Assembly (NCBI GenBank): GCA_050252075.1
Contig: JBFWLP010000034.1
Span: forward strand, 1-31,353
DNA from: JAAYGT01 sp050252075
GTDB lineage: Bacteria; Pseudomonadota; Gammaproteobacteria; Burkholderiales; Burkholderiaceae_B
Reading direction: 5' to 3'
DNA: 31,353 bases
Of the stretch, positions 7,387 to 15,757 are shown piece by piece (positions within the stretch are counted from its first letter, which is position 1; every line of letters starts with the position of its first letter). Made by a program: the position numbers and the translations under genes. The notes under the pieces were generated by a model. That model saw nothing but the letters and a program-made list of their open reading frames with translations, made no database searches and was not told the DNA's origin.

Positions 7387-9702
7387 CTACGCTGCCTGCG
7401 CGTTGCTCACAAACGCGGGCGGCAAATGTGCCGTAATGTCGGGCACGCTGCCGGTGTAACGCTCGACACGCACCAGACACGAATAGGCCGAACAGCCCTG
7501 CGACAGGCCCGAGGCCCCTTCATCGCGGGTGAGCGCATTGGGGTTGCCGTGAACTTCAAGCCCGCCGATCGGGTTGAACCACGCCCCGGTGGACTGGCGC
7601 ACCACTCCGGGGCGAATGTCATCGCTGACCACCAGTGTGCCCAGGCAGGCCCCGCGCGTGTTATGCAGCCGCACAAGATCTCCAGATGCCAGGCCAAGGC
7701 GGTCGGCGTCGGCGGGATGCATGTGTACGGGCTCGCGCCCATGGATCTTGCCGTCCCGGCTGTAGGCACTGTGATCGAGCTGACTGTGCAGTTTCGTTTT
7801 TGGCTGATCGCTCAGCAAATGGAAATAACCGTCTTGCTCGGCGCCGGGCGTGAGCCATTCTTTGGGCTCCAGCCACACGGGGTGGCCCGGGCAGTCGGGC
7901 AGGCCGTAGCCGTCGATTTCGGCGGAAAAGATTTCAATTTTGCCCGAGGGCGTGTTCAATGGATGGGCCACCGGATCGTGGCGGAAATCGCGCAGCATGA
8001 TCACAGGTTCCGGGGATTTGACCGCATGCAGGTCAACCAGCCCTTGCTGCCTGAACGTGGCATAGTCGGGCAGCTCGACACCTTTGGTGCGGGCGCGTTC
8101 GCGACTGCCGTTGTACAACCGCTCAAGCCACTGGGTGGCATTCAGGCCTTCGGTGAACGCATCGTACACGCCCATTTTTTTCGCCAGGCGACTGAAAATG
8201 GTGTAGTCGTCCAGTGACTCCCCCATGGGCTCGTAGATGCGGGACATAAACGCCATGTAGCGTTCACGCTTGGAATACGCAATGTCTTCCCGCTCGAATG
8301 TGGTGGTGGCCGGCAGCACGATGTCGGCCAGTTTGGCGGTGGGCGTCCAGTACGACTCGTTGACAATCACGGTGTCCGGGCGCTGCCACGCCTGCATGAA
8401 ACGGTTCAGATCCTGGTGGTGGTGAAAGGGGTTGCCGCCCGCCCAGAACACCAGGCGAATGTCGGCATACTGGTAAGTGGCGCCCTTGTAGGTGAATTCT
8501 TTGCCGGGGTTCAGCAGCATGTCGGCGATACGGGCCACCGGAATGAAGTCGGGCACCGGGTTCTTGCCCTGATCAAGCGTCGGGCCGGGAAAGACCGGCG
8601 CACGGCTGCCCTGGGTATTGGCCGAACCGTACCCTACCCCGAACCCTCCACCGGGAAGGCCGATCTGGCCCAGCATGGCCGCCAGCGTAACGGCCATCCA
8701 GAAAGGTTGTTCGCCATGGTCGGCGCGCTGCAGCGACCAGGTGACATTGATCATGGTGCGCTTGGCCGCCATTTTTTCGGCCAGCGCAATAATGTCATTT
8801 TCGGCGATGCCCGTAATGGCCTGAGCCCACGCCGCGTTCTTCACCACGCCGTCGGTTTCGCCGGCAAGGTAACGGGCGAAGCGATCAAAGCCCACCGTGT
8901 AGCGCTTCAGAAACGCGGTGTCGTAACGTTCGTTCTGGTAGAGCCAATGGGCCAGGGCCAGCATAAGGGCGGTGTCGGTTGACGGACGAATAGGCAACCA
9001 CTGAAACTGCCCGCCGGTATCCAGACTGCTGCGCACCGGGCTGATACTGACAAACTCCACACCCCGCTCGCGTGCCGCGTTCAGGGCCGGCCCCACCATG
9101 TGGTCGCCGGCGCCCCCCGGACTGACCTGGGCACTCTTTTCGGGAACGCCGCCAAAGCTGACAAACAGTTCGGTATGCTCCACCACCTGATCCCACGAGG
9201 TGTGCTGCGCGATCAACTCATCCATCGACGCCACAATGTAGGGCATCAGCACCCGGCCTGCACCCAGGCTATAGCTGTCGCGGTGGGCCACGTAGCCACC
9301 AATGGCGTTCAGAAAACGGTGGATCTGGCTTTGCGCATGATGGAAACGGCCCGCGCTGGACCATCCGTACGAGCCACCGAAAATGCTGGCATTGCCATGC
9401 TGTGTACGTACACGCTGCAGCTCGTCGGCCACCAGGGTCAGGGCTTCGTCCCAGGATACTTCCACGAAGGCATCGTCGCCGCGCTGCGGCACCTGCGCCG
9501 CCGGGTTACGGCGCTTGCGCAACCAGCCCGCGCGCACTGCCGGACGCTGTACGCGAACATTCGGATCGCGGGAGGCGTCGAGCATGGAAAACCCGATCGG
9601 CGACGGGTTCGGGTCGGTTTCCAGCCCCGCCAGACGGGGTTCGCCGTGGCTGCCGGCAACAACTTCGTAAAAGCCCCAGTGGGCCGCGGTGTACTTTTTC
9701 AT
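7387..9702 (-). CDS. Molybdopterin oxidoreductase, BisC/DMSO-reductase type
   Basis: At 771 residues this is close to the length of biotin sulfoxide reductase (BisC) and related TorZ/DMSO-reductase enzymes with a bis-MGD molybdenum cofactor. The N-terminus has no twin-arginine signal and no Cys-rich 4Fe-4S motif, so it should be a cytoplasmic single-subunit enzyme. The segment FGGSYGWSSAGRFHHAQ (about 108-124) is diagnostic, and Ser111 fits the serine ligand to Mo. Further marks are WAGGNPFHHHQDLNRF, YWTPTAKLADIVLPATTTFERED and the C-terminal dinucleotide-binding domain with HPADADRLGLASGDLVRL. Family members reduce S-oxides or N-oxides. It lies 19 bp after a thiol dioxygenase gene, so I infer a sulfoxide as substrate. 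No dedicated chaperone or cofactor genes are nearby. An N-oxide substrate is the main alternative. Confidence 0.9.
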   Translation of the reverse strand: MKKYTAAHWGFYEVVAGSHGEPRLAGLETDPNPSPIGFSMLDASRDPNVRVQRPAVRAGWLRKRRNPAAQVPQRGDDAFVEVSWDEALTLVADELQRVRTQHGNASIFGGSYGWSSAGRFHHAQSQIHRFLNAIGGYVAHRDSYSLGAGRVLMPYIVASMDELIAQHTSWDQVVEHTELFVSFGGVPEKSAQVSPGGAGDHMVGPALNAARERGVEFVSISPVRSSLDTGGQFQWLPIRPSTDTALMLALAHWLYQNERYDTAFLKRYTVGFDRFARYLAGETDGVVKNAAWAQAITGIAENDIIALAEKMAAKRTMINVTWSLQRADHGEQPFWMAVTLAAMLGQIGLPGGGFGVGYGSANTQGSRAPVFPGPTLDQGKNPVPDFIPVARIADMLLNPGKEFTYKGATYQYADIRLVFWAGGNPFHHHQDLNRFMQAWQRPDTVIVNESYWTPTAKLADIVLPATTTFEREDIAYSKRERYMAFMSRIYEPMGESLDDYTIFSRLAKKMGVYDAFTEGLNATQWLERLYNGSRERARTKGVELPDYATFRQQGLVDLHAVKSPEPVIMLRDFRHDPVAHPLNTPSGKIEIFSAEIDGYGLPDCPGHPVWLEPKEWLTPGAEQDGYFHLLSDQPKTKLHSQLDHSAYSRDGKIHGREPVHMHPADADRLGLASGDLVRLHNTRGACLGTLVVSDDIRPGVVRQSTGAWFNPIGGLEVHGNPNALTRDEGASGLSQGCSAYSCLVRVERYTGSVPDITAHLPPAFVSNAQAA

Positions 9703-9721
9703 GGCAATGCGTTTTCTCTGG

Positions 9722-10282
9722 TTATTCCACCGGCTGCGCGTAACCCGACACGAAGTTTTTCACCTCGCCGGTTTCCGGCACAAACACATGCCGGTTGACC
9801 TTGCCGATATCGGCACCGTACAGGTGAATGCTGATCGACACGCGGTCGTTGTAGGAATTGGACACGCGATGAATGTCGCCAATGGAAGGCGACACGCAAT
9901 CGGTCATGCCCGGAAGCAATTCCTCGCGCCCGGCCGGCAACAAGGCACCGTTGTCATGGAACGTGAAGCGTTCAGCAATTTCGGCGCCGCGCAGCATGCC
10001 GATCACACCCCAGACAGTGTGATCGTGCACGGGCGTTTTCTGGCCGGGGCCCCACACAAAGCTCACGACAGAGAAATCACCCTTCGGGCAGGCATAAAGA
10101 CAGTACTGCTGGTAGTACTCGGGATGCGGGCGCGTGTACTTTTCTTCCAGCCAGTCGTCGTTACTGACCAGGTCACGAAGCAAAGGTTCGGCCTTTGCCA
10201 GAATGTGCTGCTCATTGCCGTTCGATTCGTCCAGAATCTGGCGAATACCACCGACAAATTCGGTGAGCCGCTGCGATGCCAT
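9722..10282 (-). CDS. Thiol dioxygenase, 3-mercaptopropionate/cysteine dioxygenase family
   Basis: The 186-residue cupin belongs to the type I cysteine dioxygenase family (PF05995), whose members insert O2 into a thiol to give a sulfinate. The iron ligands are His86 and His88 in TPVHDHTVWGVIG and His138 in GDIHRVSN. The Ser151-His153-Tyr155 triad (SIHLY) is present. There is no Cys at the position that forms the Cys-Tyr crosslink in mammalian enzymes. The YYQQYCLY segment has Gln where cysteine dioxygenases carry the carboxylate-binding Arg. Together these favour a Gln-type 3-mercaptopropionate dioxygenase, though mercaptosuccinate or another thiol acid is possible. AAGGAGA gives a strong start. 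It sits between crotonase A and the molybdoenzyme in a tight operon. Confidence 0.88.
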   Translation of the reverse strand: MASQRLTEFVGGIRQILDESNGNEQHILAKAEPLLRDLVSNDDWLEEKYTRPHPEYYQQYCLYACPKGDFSVVSFVWGPGQKTPVHDHTVWGVIGMLRGAEIAERFTFHDNGALLPAGREELLPGMTDCVSPSIGDIHRVSNSYNDRVSISIHLYGADIGKVNRHVFVPETGEVKNFVSGYAQPVE

Positions 10283-10315
10283 GGGGTGTCTCCTTATCGT
10301 TGCACAATATGCGGT

Positions 10316-11065
10316 TTACTTGCCGAGGAACTTGGGTTCGCGCTTCTCGCGGAACGCGGCAAACCCTTCCTTGGTATCGTGACTTTCGTCGAGCATGCGC
10401 AGCTTGTACATGGTGCGCGCCATTTGCTCGGACGGGCCGCGCTTGACCACCTCGTCGTTGATGAAGCCTTTCAGGGTGCGGTGAACCAGCGGCGCCATGG
10501 TGGCCAGCTCGTCGGCCATGGCGACAGCCGTTTCCACTTCTTTGCCTTCGGGAACGACCTGGTTCACAAACCCCAAATTGTAGGCGCGTTGAGCGTCGAG
10601 CACACGGCACAGCAAAATCACTTCCATGGCAACGTGATACGGCAGGCGGTTGACCAGGCCCGAAATGATGCCGCCGGTGAAACCGACTTTTGCCTCGGGG
10701 TAATAGAACTTGGCCGACTCGGAGGCCACGATCATGTCGGTCATCATGGCCATGACCAGCGCGCCGCCCACACACCAGCCGGTAACAGCCGAGATGACGG
10801 GTTTGTTGGTTTGAATGCCCACGTTGGGAATGCCGCGCCACAATTCCGGCATGTCTTTCAGGTCGGCGCCGGCGGAAAACGAGCTGCCTTCGCCATGCAA
10901 CACCGCCACCAGACGCGAATCGTCGGCATCGAACGTGTTGAAGGCGTCTTGCAGCTCAAGAATGATCTGCTTGTTCAGGGCATTGCGCTTCTCAGGACGG
11001 TTCAGGGTGATGATGGTCACGCCGTTGTCCTTGTTCTCGACACGCACGCATTCATAATTCGACAT
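10316..11065 (-). CDS. Enoyl-CoA hydratase/isomerase (crotonase) family, copy A
   Basis: The 249-residue crotonase-fold protein has VTIITLNRPEKRNAL, FSAGADLKDMPELW and GWCVGGALVMAMMTD. The Glu equivalent to rat E164 is kept (Glu124 in YYPEAKVG), while the E144 position is Val104. This is the same type of substitution as in the paralogue at 5799-6539. The two proteins align along their whole length, so they arose by duplication and may act on successive or alternative CoA thioesters. TAGGAGA precedes the ATG. It lies 52 bp after the acyl-CoA synthetase and 33 bp before the thiol dioxygenase. A role in double-bond shifting or in cleaving a heteroatom substituent from an acyl-CoA fits the context but is inferred. 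Confidence 0.88.
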   Translation of the reverse strand: MSNYECVRVENKDNGVTIITLNRPEKRNALNKQIILELQDAFNTFDADDSRLVAVLHGEGSSFSAGADLKDMPELWRGIPNVGIQTNKPVISAVTGWCVGGALVMAMMTDMIVASESAKFYYPEAKVGFTGGIISGLVNRLPYHVAMEVILLCRVLDAQRAYNLGFVNQVVPEGKEVETAVAMADELATMAPLVHRTLKGFINDEVVKRGPSEQMARTMYKLRMLDESHDTKEGFAAFREKREPKFLGK

Positions 11066-11117
11066 TACAGGTCTCCTACGATTTGATTCAACAAAAAAAT
11101 CAGGTAAATGAATAAAG

Positions 11118-13205
11118 TTACTCGATCAGCAGTCGGGCATCGACCGCTGTGGCGTGGTCGGTACCGACCAGCACCGGGTTCAGGTCGATTTCAAACGAAA
11201 AATCTTTCAGATCGTGCATCAGCCAGCTAAGGCGCACAATGCTGTCCACCAGAGCATCGACCGCCAGCTGCTTGCCGCGGTAGCCGTGCAGGATTCGGGC
11301 AATGGCCAATGAGTCCAGCCCCTGTCGCACGGCATCGGCCGACATCGGGGCTGTGGCCAGGAATTTGTCGGGCAACAGCTCTACCAGCACACCACCGGCA
11401 CCAAACAATACCACCGGCCCGAACGCCGCATCGTTGCGCCCGCCCACGATCAGCTCCAGGTGACCTTCAAGCATGCGCTGAACCAGCACCCCGTCGATGT
11501 CGGCATGGGGAACATGCCGGGCCACATTGTCCAGTATGGTCTGGTAGCCCGCCCGTACCTGATCCGCCGACACAAGCCGCACCAGTACGCCCCCGGCATC
11601 GGATTTATGCACAACGTCTTTTGACACAATTTTCAGAACCACCGGGAAACCCAGGCGTTCTGCCATGGCAACCGCCTGATCCGCCGATGTGGCAACCTCG
11701 CCGGCGTTCACGCCGATACCGTAATCGGCCAGAATGGCTTTGGTCTGATGCTCGTCGTATTGACCCGGCACCAAGGCGAAAGGGCGAGACGGGCACTGGG
11801 CGGGGCGCTGCGCCGGCAGGGCGGGCGACATATCACCCCATTGCTTGGCGCAGGCCAACGTTTTCACGGCATCGACGGTGGAATTGGTGTAAGGAATGCC
11901 AAGTTCGGCCAGGCGCTCGCGCACAGGATCGGAGGTCGAGCCGGCATCGAAGGCGACGATTAGCGGCTTTCCCTGGGCCCGGGCATGGCTGGCCTGCGAT
12001 TCGATAAGTTGCAACTGCCAGTGTATGGGTGCCATGGCCATGACGCACAAGGTGGCGTCTACGCCGGGTTCCTGCTGGATGGCCCGCCCGGTGTCGTCGG
12101 CGCTGACCGATTCATCACGGCTTTGGCGAGTACCGAAATCGATGGGATTCTTGATTTGCCCGGCCGGATAATGCGCGGCCAGAATAGTGCGTGCCGGCTC
12201 ACCCAGCCGGGCCAGAGGCAGGTTGTAATCCTCCAAGGCATCCGCTGCCAGCGCGCCGCCGCCACCCGACGGGGTGACAATGGCCACACCATGAATAGTG
12301 CGACGGGGCTGGGTGGCCAGCAGATTGGCCACCGACAGCATAATGTTTACGTCATCGACGACCAGAACCCCTTCCTGCCGGCACACGGCGGAAAACACGG
12401 CCGTGTCGCCCGCAATACTGGCTGTATGGGAAAACGCCGCTTCCTGCCCGGCCTGCGAGCGCCCGGCCTTCACCACCAGCACCGGCTTGCCGGCGGCCCG
12501 TGCGCGACGAACAGACGTCAGGAAACGTTGCGGATCTTTCAGGCCTTCGATGTAAGCACAAATGACCTGCGTGGCGTGATCGTCGATCAGAAAATCGATG
12601 AAATCACACACTTCCAGGTCGGCCTGATTACCCACCGAAAAACCATGCGTGAAACCAAACCCCATGGACCAGGCGCGATCGAACAGCGTGGTCATGAGCG
12701 CGCCGCTCTGGCTGGCAAACCCGATGGGACGTTTGGGCAGGTTGTCCCGGTTCAGAATGGGTGACGAACACAGCACCACCCCCTTTTCCGCGCTGATCAC
12801 CCCCAGGCAATTGGGCCCGATCAGGCGCATGCCATGGCGGCGTGCCACCGCTACGATTTCCTCTTCCAGCGCGCGGCCTTCATCGCCGGCGTCGGAAAAA
12901 CCCGACGAAATGATAATGCCCAGCTTGGTTCCCAGGCGGGCGGCGGCGGCAACCTGGTCTTTCACCAGATGGCTGGGCAAGGCCAGTGCGAAGGCATCGG
13001 GCGCTTCGGGCAGGGATTCCAGGCTGGGATAGGCCTTGACGCCGAACAATTCGGCGCGACCGGCATTGATCGGGTACACCGTGCCATGAAAGCCATGACG
13101 CAACAGGTTTTTGAACAGACGGCCACCAAACTTGGTTTGATCTTCCGAAGCCCCGATGATGGCAATTGACTTGAGGTCGAGTAAACCACTCAGATTTGAC
13201 GTCAT
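11118..13205 (-). CDS. Acyl-CoA synthetase, ADP-forming family
   Basis: The 695-residue single-chain enzyme resembles ADP-forming acetyl-CoA synthetases. An N-terminal CoA-binding Rossmann domain begins SIAIIGASEDQTKFGGRL. Two succinyl-CoA-synthetase-like domains follow (LIGPNCLG, GFASQSGAL). They carry the phosphorylated histidine at His260 in AAFSHTASIAGD. A C-terminal ATP-grasp domain starts near residue 470 (FPVVLKIVSKDVVHKSDAGGV). It makes an acyl-CoA from a free acid, ATP and CoA in the cytoplasm. The frame is open to a TTG ten codons upstream. The ATG at 13205 is preferred because GGAAGGA lies about 10 nt ahead of it. It is the first gene of the minus-strand operon, diverging from the Bug receptor gene, so it probably activates the imported acid. 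Confidence 0.88.
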   Translation of the reverse strand: MTSNLSGLLDLKSIAIIGASEDQTKFGGRLFKNLLRHGFHGTVYPINAGRAELFGVKAYPSLESLPEAPDAFALALPSHLVKDQVAAAARLGTKLGIIISSGFSDAGDEGRALEEEIVAVARRHGMRLIGPNCLGVISAEKGVVLCSSPILNRDNLPKRPIGFASQSGALMTTLFDRAWSMGFGFTHGFSVGNQADLEVCDFIDFLIDDHATQVICAYIEGLKDPQRFLTSVRRARAAGKPVLVVKAGRSQAGQEAAFSHTASIAGDTAVFSAVCRQEGVLVVDDVNIMLSVANLLATQPRRTIHGVAIVTPSGGGGALAADALEDYNLPLARLGEPARTILAAHYPAGQIKNPIDFGTRQSRDESVSADDTGRAIQQEPGVDATLCVMAMAPIHWQLQLIESQASHARAQGKPLIVAFDAGSTSDPVRERLAELGIPYTNSTVDAVKTLACAKQWGDMSPALPAQRPAQCPSRPFALVPGQYDEHQTKAILADYGIGVNAGEVATSADQAVAMAERLGFPVVLKIVSKDVVHKSDAGGVLVRLVSADQVRAGYQTILDNVARHVPHADIDGVLVQRMLEGHLELIVGGRNDAAFGPVVLFGAGGVLVELLPDKFLATAPMSADAVRQGLDSLAIARILHGYRGKQLAVDALVDSIVRLSWLMHDLKDFSFEIDLNPVLVGTDHATAVDARLLIE

Positions 13206-13250
13206 TAAAAAGAATCCTTCCGTACAGCCGGACAATAAGCTTTATATCAA

Positions 13251-13267
13251 ATAGTGAAACACTGTAT
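13251..13267. promoter_or_regulatory. Palindrome, candidate operator
   Basis: ATAGTGAAACACTGTAT has AGTG/CACT arms around AAA, with flanking ATA/TAT one base out of register. It covers the predicted start site of the minus-strand operon promoter, where a repressor would block initiation. The IclR protein encoded in the operon is the obvious candidate ligand. Assignment is inferred from position only. Confidence 0.35.
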
Positions 13268-13271
13268 TTAT

Positions 13272-13300
13272 ATTAGAAACTCTTAAGAAATTTCCGTCAA
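13272..13300 (-). promoter_or_regulatory. Sigma70-like promoter of the acyl-CoA synthetase operon
   Basis: Read on the minus strand, TTGACG (13295-13300) is separated by 17 bp from TCTAAT (13272-13277). Each box is one base from consensus. The start would fall near 13265, about 60 nt ahead of the acyl-CoA synthetase ATG, inside the palindrome at 13251-13267. It would drive the eight-gene run down to 3512. Confidence 0.5.
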
Positions 13301-13356
13301 TAAAAAAATCATGCTTGATAAGGGTAAACAAGAAGATAGGAACATAAACAGAATAA

Positions 13357-13386
13357 TTGACGAGGCCATCGCTCTTCTTTTATGAT
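13357..13386 (+). promoter_or_regulatory. Sigma70-like promoter of the Bug receptor operon
   Basis: TTGACG (13357-13362) and TATGAT (13381-13386) are spaced by 18 bp, with an expected start near 13393 and a receptor ATG at 13438. It faces away from the minus-strand promoter, so the 232-bp spacer is a true divergent control region. The A/T-rich sequence between the two promoters includes an 8-bp palindrome TCTTAAGA at 13281-13288. Confidence 0.5.
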
Positions 13387-13437
13387 GCTAATTCGCAGAA
13401 CGCCATTTCATTATTTGGAACACATAGGAGACAACAC

Positions 13438-14421
13438 ATGTCACGTAGAAAAGTTCTTGCAGCAGGTCTGGTTGCCGTATTCGGGGTAGCCGGCATCACC
13501 GGGCACGCCGCCGCGGCGTCCGATTTCCCGGGTAACCGTCCCATCACCATCGTGGTTCCCTTCCCGCCCGGCGGCACGTCCGACCTGATGGGCCGCGTCA
13601 TGGCCAAAGGCATGCAGGAGCGCCTGGGTGTTACCGTGCTGGTGGAAAACAAAGGCGGCGGCGGCACCCTGATCGGGTCACAGCACGTGGCACGCAGCGC
13701 CCCCGATGGCCATACCTTGCTGCTGGCGGCCACGCCGCACGCCATTAACGCCACCATGTACAAAAATATTCCGTACGACACCCGGAAAGACTTCTACACC
13801 GTGGCCCACCTGGCTGAAACACCGCTGGTCGTCTCTGTATCGAACGACAGCCCGGTCAAATCGGTTGCCGATCTGGTGAAAGAAATCAAGAGCAACAACA
13901 AGAACGCCACCTACGGCTCCTCGGGTGTCGGCGGCTCGCCCCACCTGGCCACCGAACTGTTTCTGAAAGAGATCCAGGGCGATGCCACCCACGTGCCCTA
14001 TCGCGGCAGCAACCCGGCCGTGATGGACCTTATCGCCGGGCGCACTACATTCACCTTCGACACCCTGTATCTAATGATGAGCCAGGCCGATGCGGGTAAA
14101 CTGCGTCCTATCGCCACAACGGGTAAAGAGCGTCACAGTCGTGCGCCCAACCTGCCCACACTGGCGGAATCGGGCTATCCCGGCTTTGAGGTAACCTCGT
14201 GGTTCACGCTGGTGGCTCCCGGCGGTACACCCATGGACGTCATTCACAAGCTGAACAAAGCCGCGAATGACACCCTGAAAGACCCCGAAGTCAAAGCATT
14301 CCTGACCGACAAGGGCATGGATATCACCGGCGGTTCGGCCGAAGATGCCCAGGCGCGCCTGCTGCGTGAAATTGACCAGTGGGCCGAAGCCGTGAAGATT
14401 TCCGGCGCCACCATGGAGTAA
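13438..14421 (+). CDS. Bug-family (TctC) tripartite tricarboxylate transporter receptor
   Basis: This 327-residue periplasmic binding protein has a signal peptide (MSRRKVLAAGLVAVFG..., cleavage near AAA-SD). The mature part starts with the Bug signature FPGNRPITIVVPFPPGGTSD. It ends with a typical segment (WFTLVAPGGTPMDVIHKLNKA). Bug proteins bind carboxylates such as tricarboxylates, amino acids or aromatics, often as orphans without adjacent membrane subunits, as here. The ATG at 13438 was preferred over an upstream TTG at 13357 because it has AGGAG 8-9 nt upstream and gives the signal peptide its normal N-terminus. It leads a plus-strand run with a CaiB/BaiF enzyme and a crotonase, so it probably captures the pathway's starting acid. 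Confidence 0.93.
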   Translation: MSRRKVLAAGLVAVFGVAGITGHAAAASDFPGNRPITIVVPFPPGGTSDLMGRVMAKGMQERLGVTVLVENKGGGGTLIGSQHVARSAPDGHTLLLAATPHAINATMYKNIPYDTRKDFYTVAHLAETPLVVSVSNDSPVKSVADLVKEIKSNNKNATYGSSGVGGSPHLATELFLKEIQGDATHVPYRGSNPAVMDLIAGRTTFTFDTLYLMMSQADAGKLRPIATTGKERHSRAPNLPTLAESGYPGFEVTSWFTLVAPGGTPMDVIHKLNKAANDTLKDPEVKAFLTDKGMDITGGSAEDAQARLLREIDQWAEAVKISGATME

Positions 14422-14441
14422 CGCCCGGCGTAGTGTCCGAA

Positions 14442-14492
14442 AAAGCCGTGCGGCACGGGTTGGTGGCTTGTTGTACGTACCGCACCGGCTTT
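14442..14492 (+). terminator. Imperfect hairpin after the Bug gene
   Basis: AAAGCCG-TGCGG pairs with CCGCA-CCGGCTTT (about 14482-14492) with one bulged base and a loop of about 26 nt. It is followed by only a short T-rich run. It may lower read-through between the highly expressed receptor gene and the downstream enzymes rather than stop transcription. Confidence 0.3.
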
Positions 14493-14584
14493 CTGACAGA
14501 TCGCTGGCAGCCACTTTTGGCTTTGTTCTCTTCGGGAACCTGAACTCGCGATGCAATCAAGCCAAACTTATTCTCGAGATTTAT

Positions 14585-15757
14585 ATGATTCAAGAAAACA
14601 CATTGAATGACGTGAAAGTCATAGAGATCTGTAATGTGGCTGCCGGCCCCTTTTGCGGCATGCTGTTGGCCGACATGGGGGCCAATGTAATTAAGATCGA
14701 ACACCCGGATACCGGCGACACCTTGCGCAGCTGGGCCCCCATTACACAGGGCTTCAGTGAAAACTTCGCATCGTTGAACCGTAACAAACGTTCCGTGGCG
14801 CTCGACCTGAAAAATCCCGACCACATCGCCATTGTGCAAGACCTGGTGCGCGATGCCGATGTGCTCATCGAAAACAACCGGCCCGGTGTCATGGATCGGC
14901 TGGGGCTGGGCTACGCCCGGCTCAGCCAGATCAACCCGCGCCTGGTGTTTTGCTCGATTTCGGCCTATGGCCAGTCGGGCCCGCGCAGCCATGAGGGCGG
15001 GTTCGACCTTACCCTGCAAGCCATGAGCGGGCTCATGAGCGTCACCGGCGAACCGGGCGGCGCCCCCGTGAAGTGCGGCGTGCCCGTCTGTGACTTCAGC
15101 GCCGGCCTGTATGCCGCGTTCGCCATTACCAGCGCCCTGCGCGGTGTTGCGCGCGACAACAAAGGCACTCATATCGATGTATCCATGCTGGGCGCCACAC
15201 TGGGCATTGCCGCCTTGCAAACGTCGCAGTACTTTGGCACGGGGGAAGATCCCACCGCGCTGGGGTCGGCCCACCCACGCAACGCGCCATACCAGGTCTT
15301 CCGCTGCAAGGACGGCTACTTCGGCATGGCGGCAGGCAATAACTCGCTGTGGAAATCCGTCTGCCAGGTAGTGGGCCGTACCGACCTGCTCGACGACCCG
15401 CGTTTCACCAACCCCACTGATCGCGCCACCCACCAGGACGCCTTGCGCGAAATCCTGGAGGCCCTGTTCATTCACGAACCCCCCGAGGTGTGGCTGGAGC
15501 GCTTCCGTGCCGGCGGCGTACCTTGCGCGCCGCTGAACACCTACTCCAAGGTGCTGGTCGACCCGCAGGTGGACCACATGCAATGGGTACAGGATCTTGA
15601 GTTGCCCAACGGGGTACAAACCAAAACGTTTGTGTCGCCCCTGCGCTTTGACCAGCGCACCGCCGGCGTGCTGCGCCGGCCGCCGGAGCTGGGCGAGCAC
15701 ACACAAGAGGTTCTGAACGAACTGCAGCACGCCAAGGCGGTGGCCAATGACCACTGA
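14585..15757 (+). CDS. CaiB/BaiF CoA-transferase family protein
   Basis: This 390-residue family III CoA-transferase is the third in the cluster. Visible marks are CGMLLADMGANVIKIEHPDTGD (about 24-45), ADVLIENNRPGVMDRLGLGY, a NPRLVFCSISAYGQSGP segment, and CGVPVCDFSAGLYAAFA with Asp170 at the position of the catalytic aspartate. The frame is open to 14468, but that N-terminal stretch does not resemble the family. ATG 14585 begins right before the conserved LNDVKVIEI. No strong ribosome binding site is visible. It follows the Bug gene by 163 bp and overlaps the next crotonase by 11 bp. By context it loads CoA on an acid of this pathway. Donor and acceptor are unknown. Confidence 0.87.
   Translation: MIQENTLNDVKVIEICNVAAGPFCGMLLADMGANVIKIEHPDTGDTLRSWAPITQGFSENFASLNRNKRSVALDLKNPDHIAIVQDLVRDADVLIENNRPGVMDRLGLGYARLSQINPRLVFCSISAYGQSGPRSHEGGFDLTLQAMSGLMSVTGEPGGAPVKCGVPVCDFSAGLYAAFAITSALRGVARDNKGTHIDVSMLGATLGIAALQTSQYFGTGEDPTALGSAHPRNAPYQVFRCKDGYFGMAAGNNSLWKSVCQVVGRTDLLDDPRFTNPTDRATHQDALREILEALFIHEPPEVWLERFRAGGVPCAPLNTYSKVLVDPQVDHMQWVQDLELPNGVQTKTFVSPLRFDQRTAGVLRRPPELGEHTQEVLNELQHAKAVANDH

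Noticed and set aside
7337..7480. N-terminal extension of the IclR protein
   Set aside because: It would overlap the Mo-enzyme gene by 94 bp and adds 48 residues that do not resemble the family; the GTG at 7336 gives the usual length.
6530..8217. Overlapping plus-strand open frames opposite IclR and the Mo-enzyme
   Set aside because: Both are antisense to genes with clear homology and have no motifs of their own.
9689..11086. 465-codon open frame on the plus strand
   Set aside because: Antisense to the thiol dioxygenase and crotonase genes, which have strong motifs and ribosome sites; the translation shows no domain.
13357..13437. Upstream start for the Bug receptor
   Set aside because: The TTG is the -35 box of a likely promoter, while the ATG at 13438 has AGGAG and a normal signal peptide.
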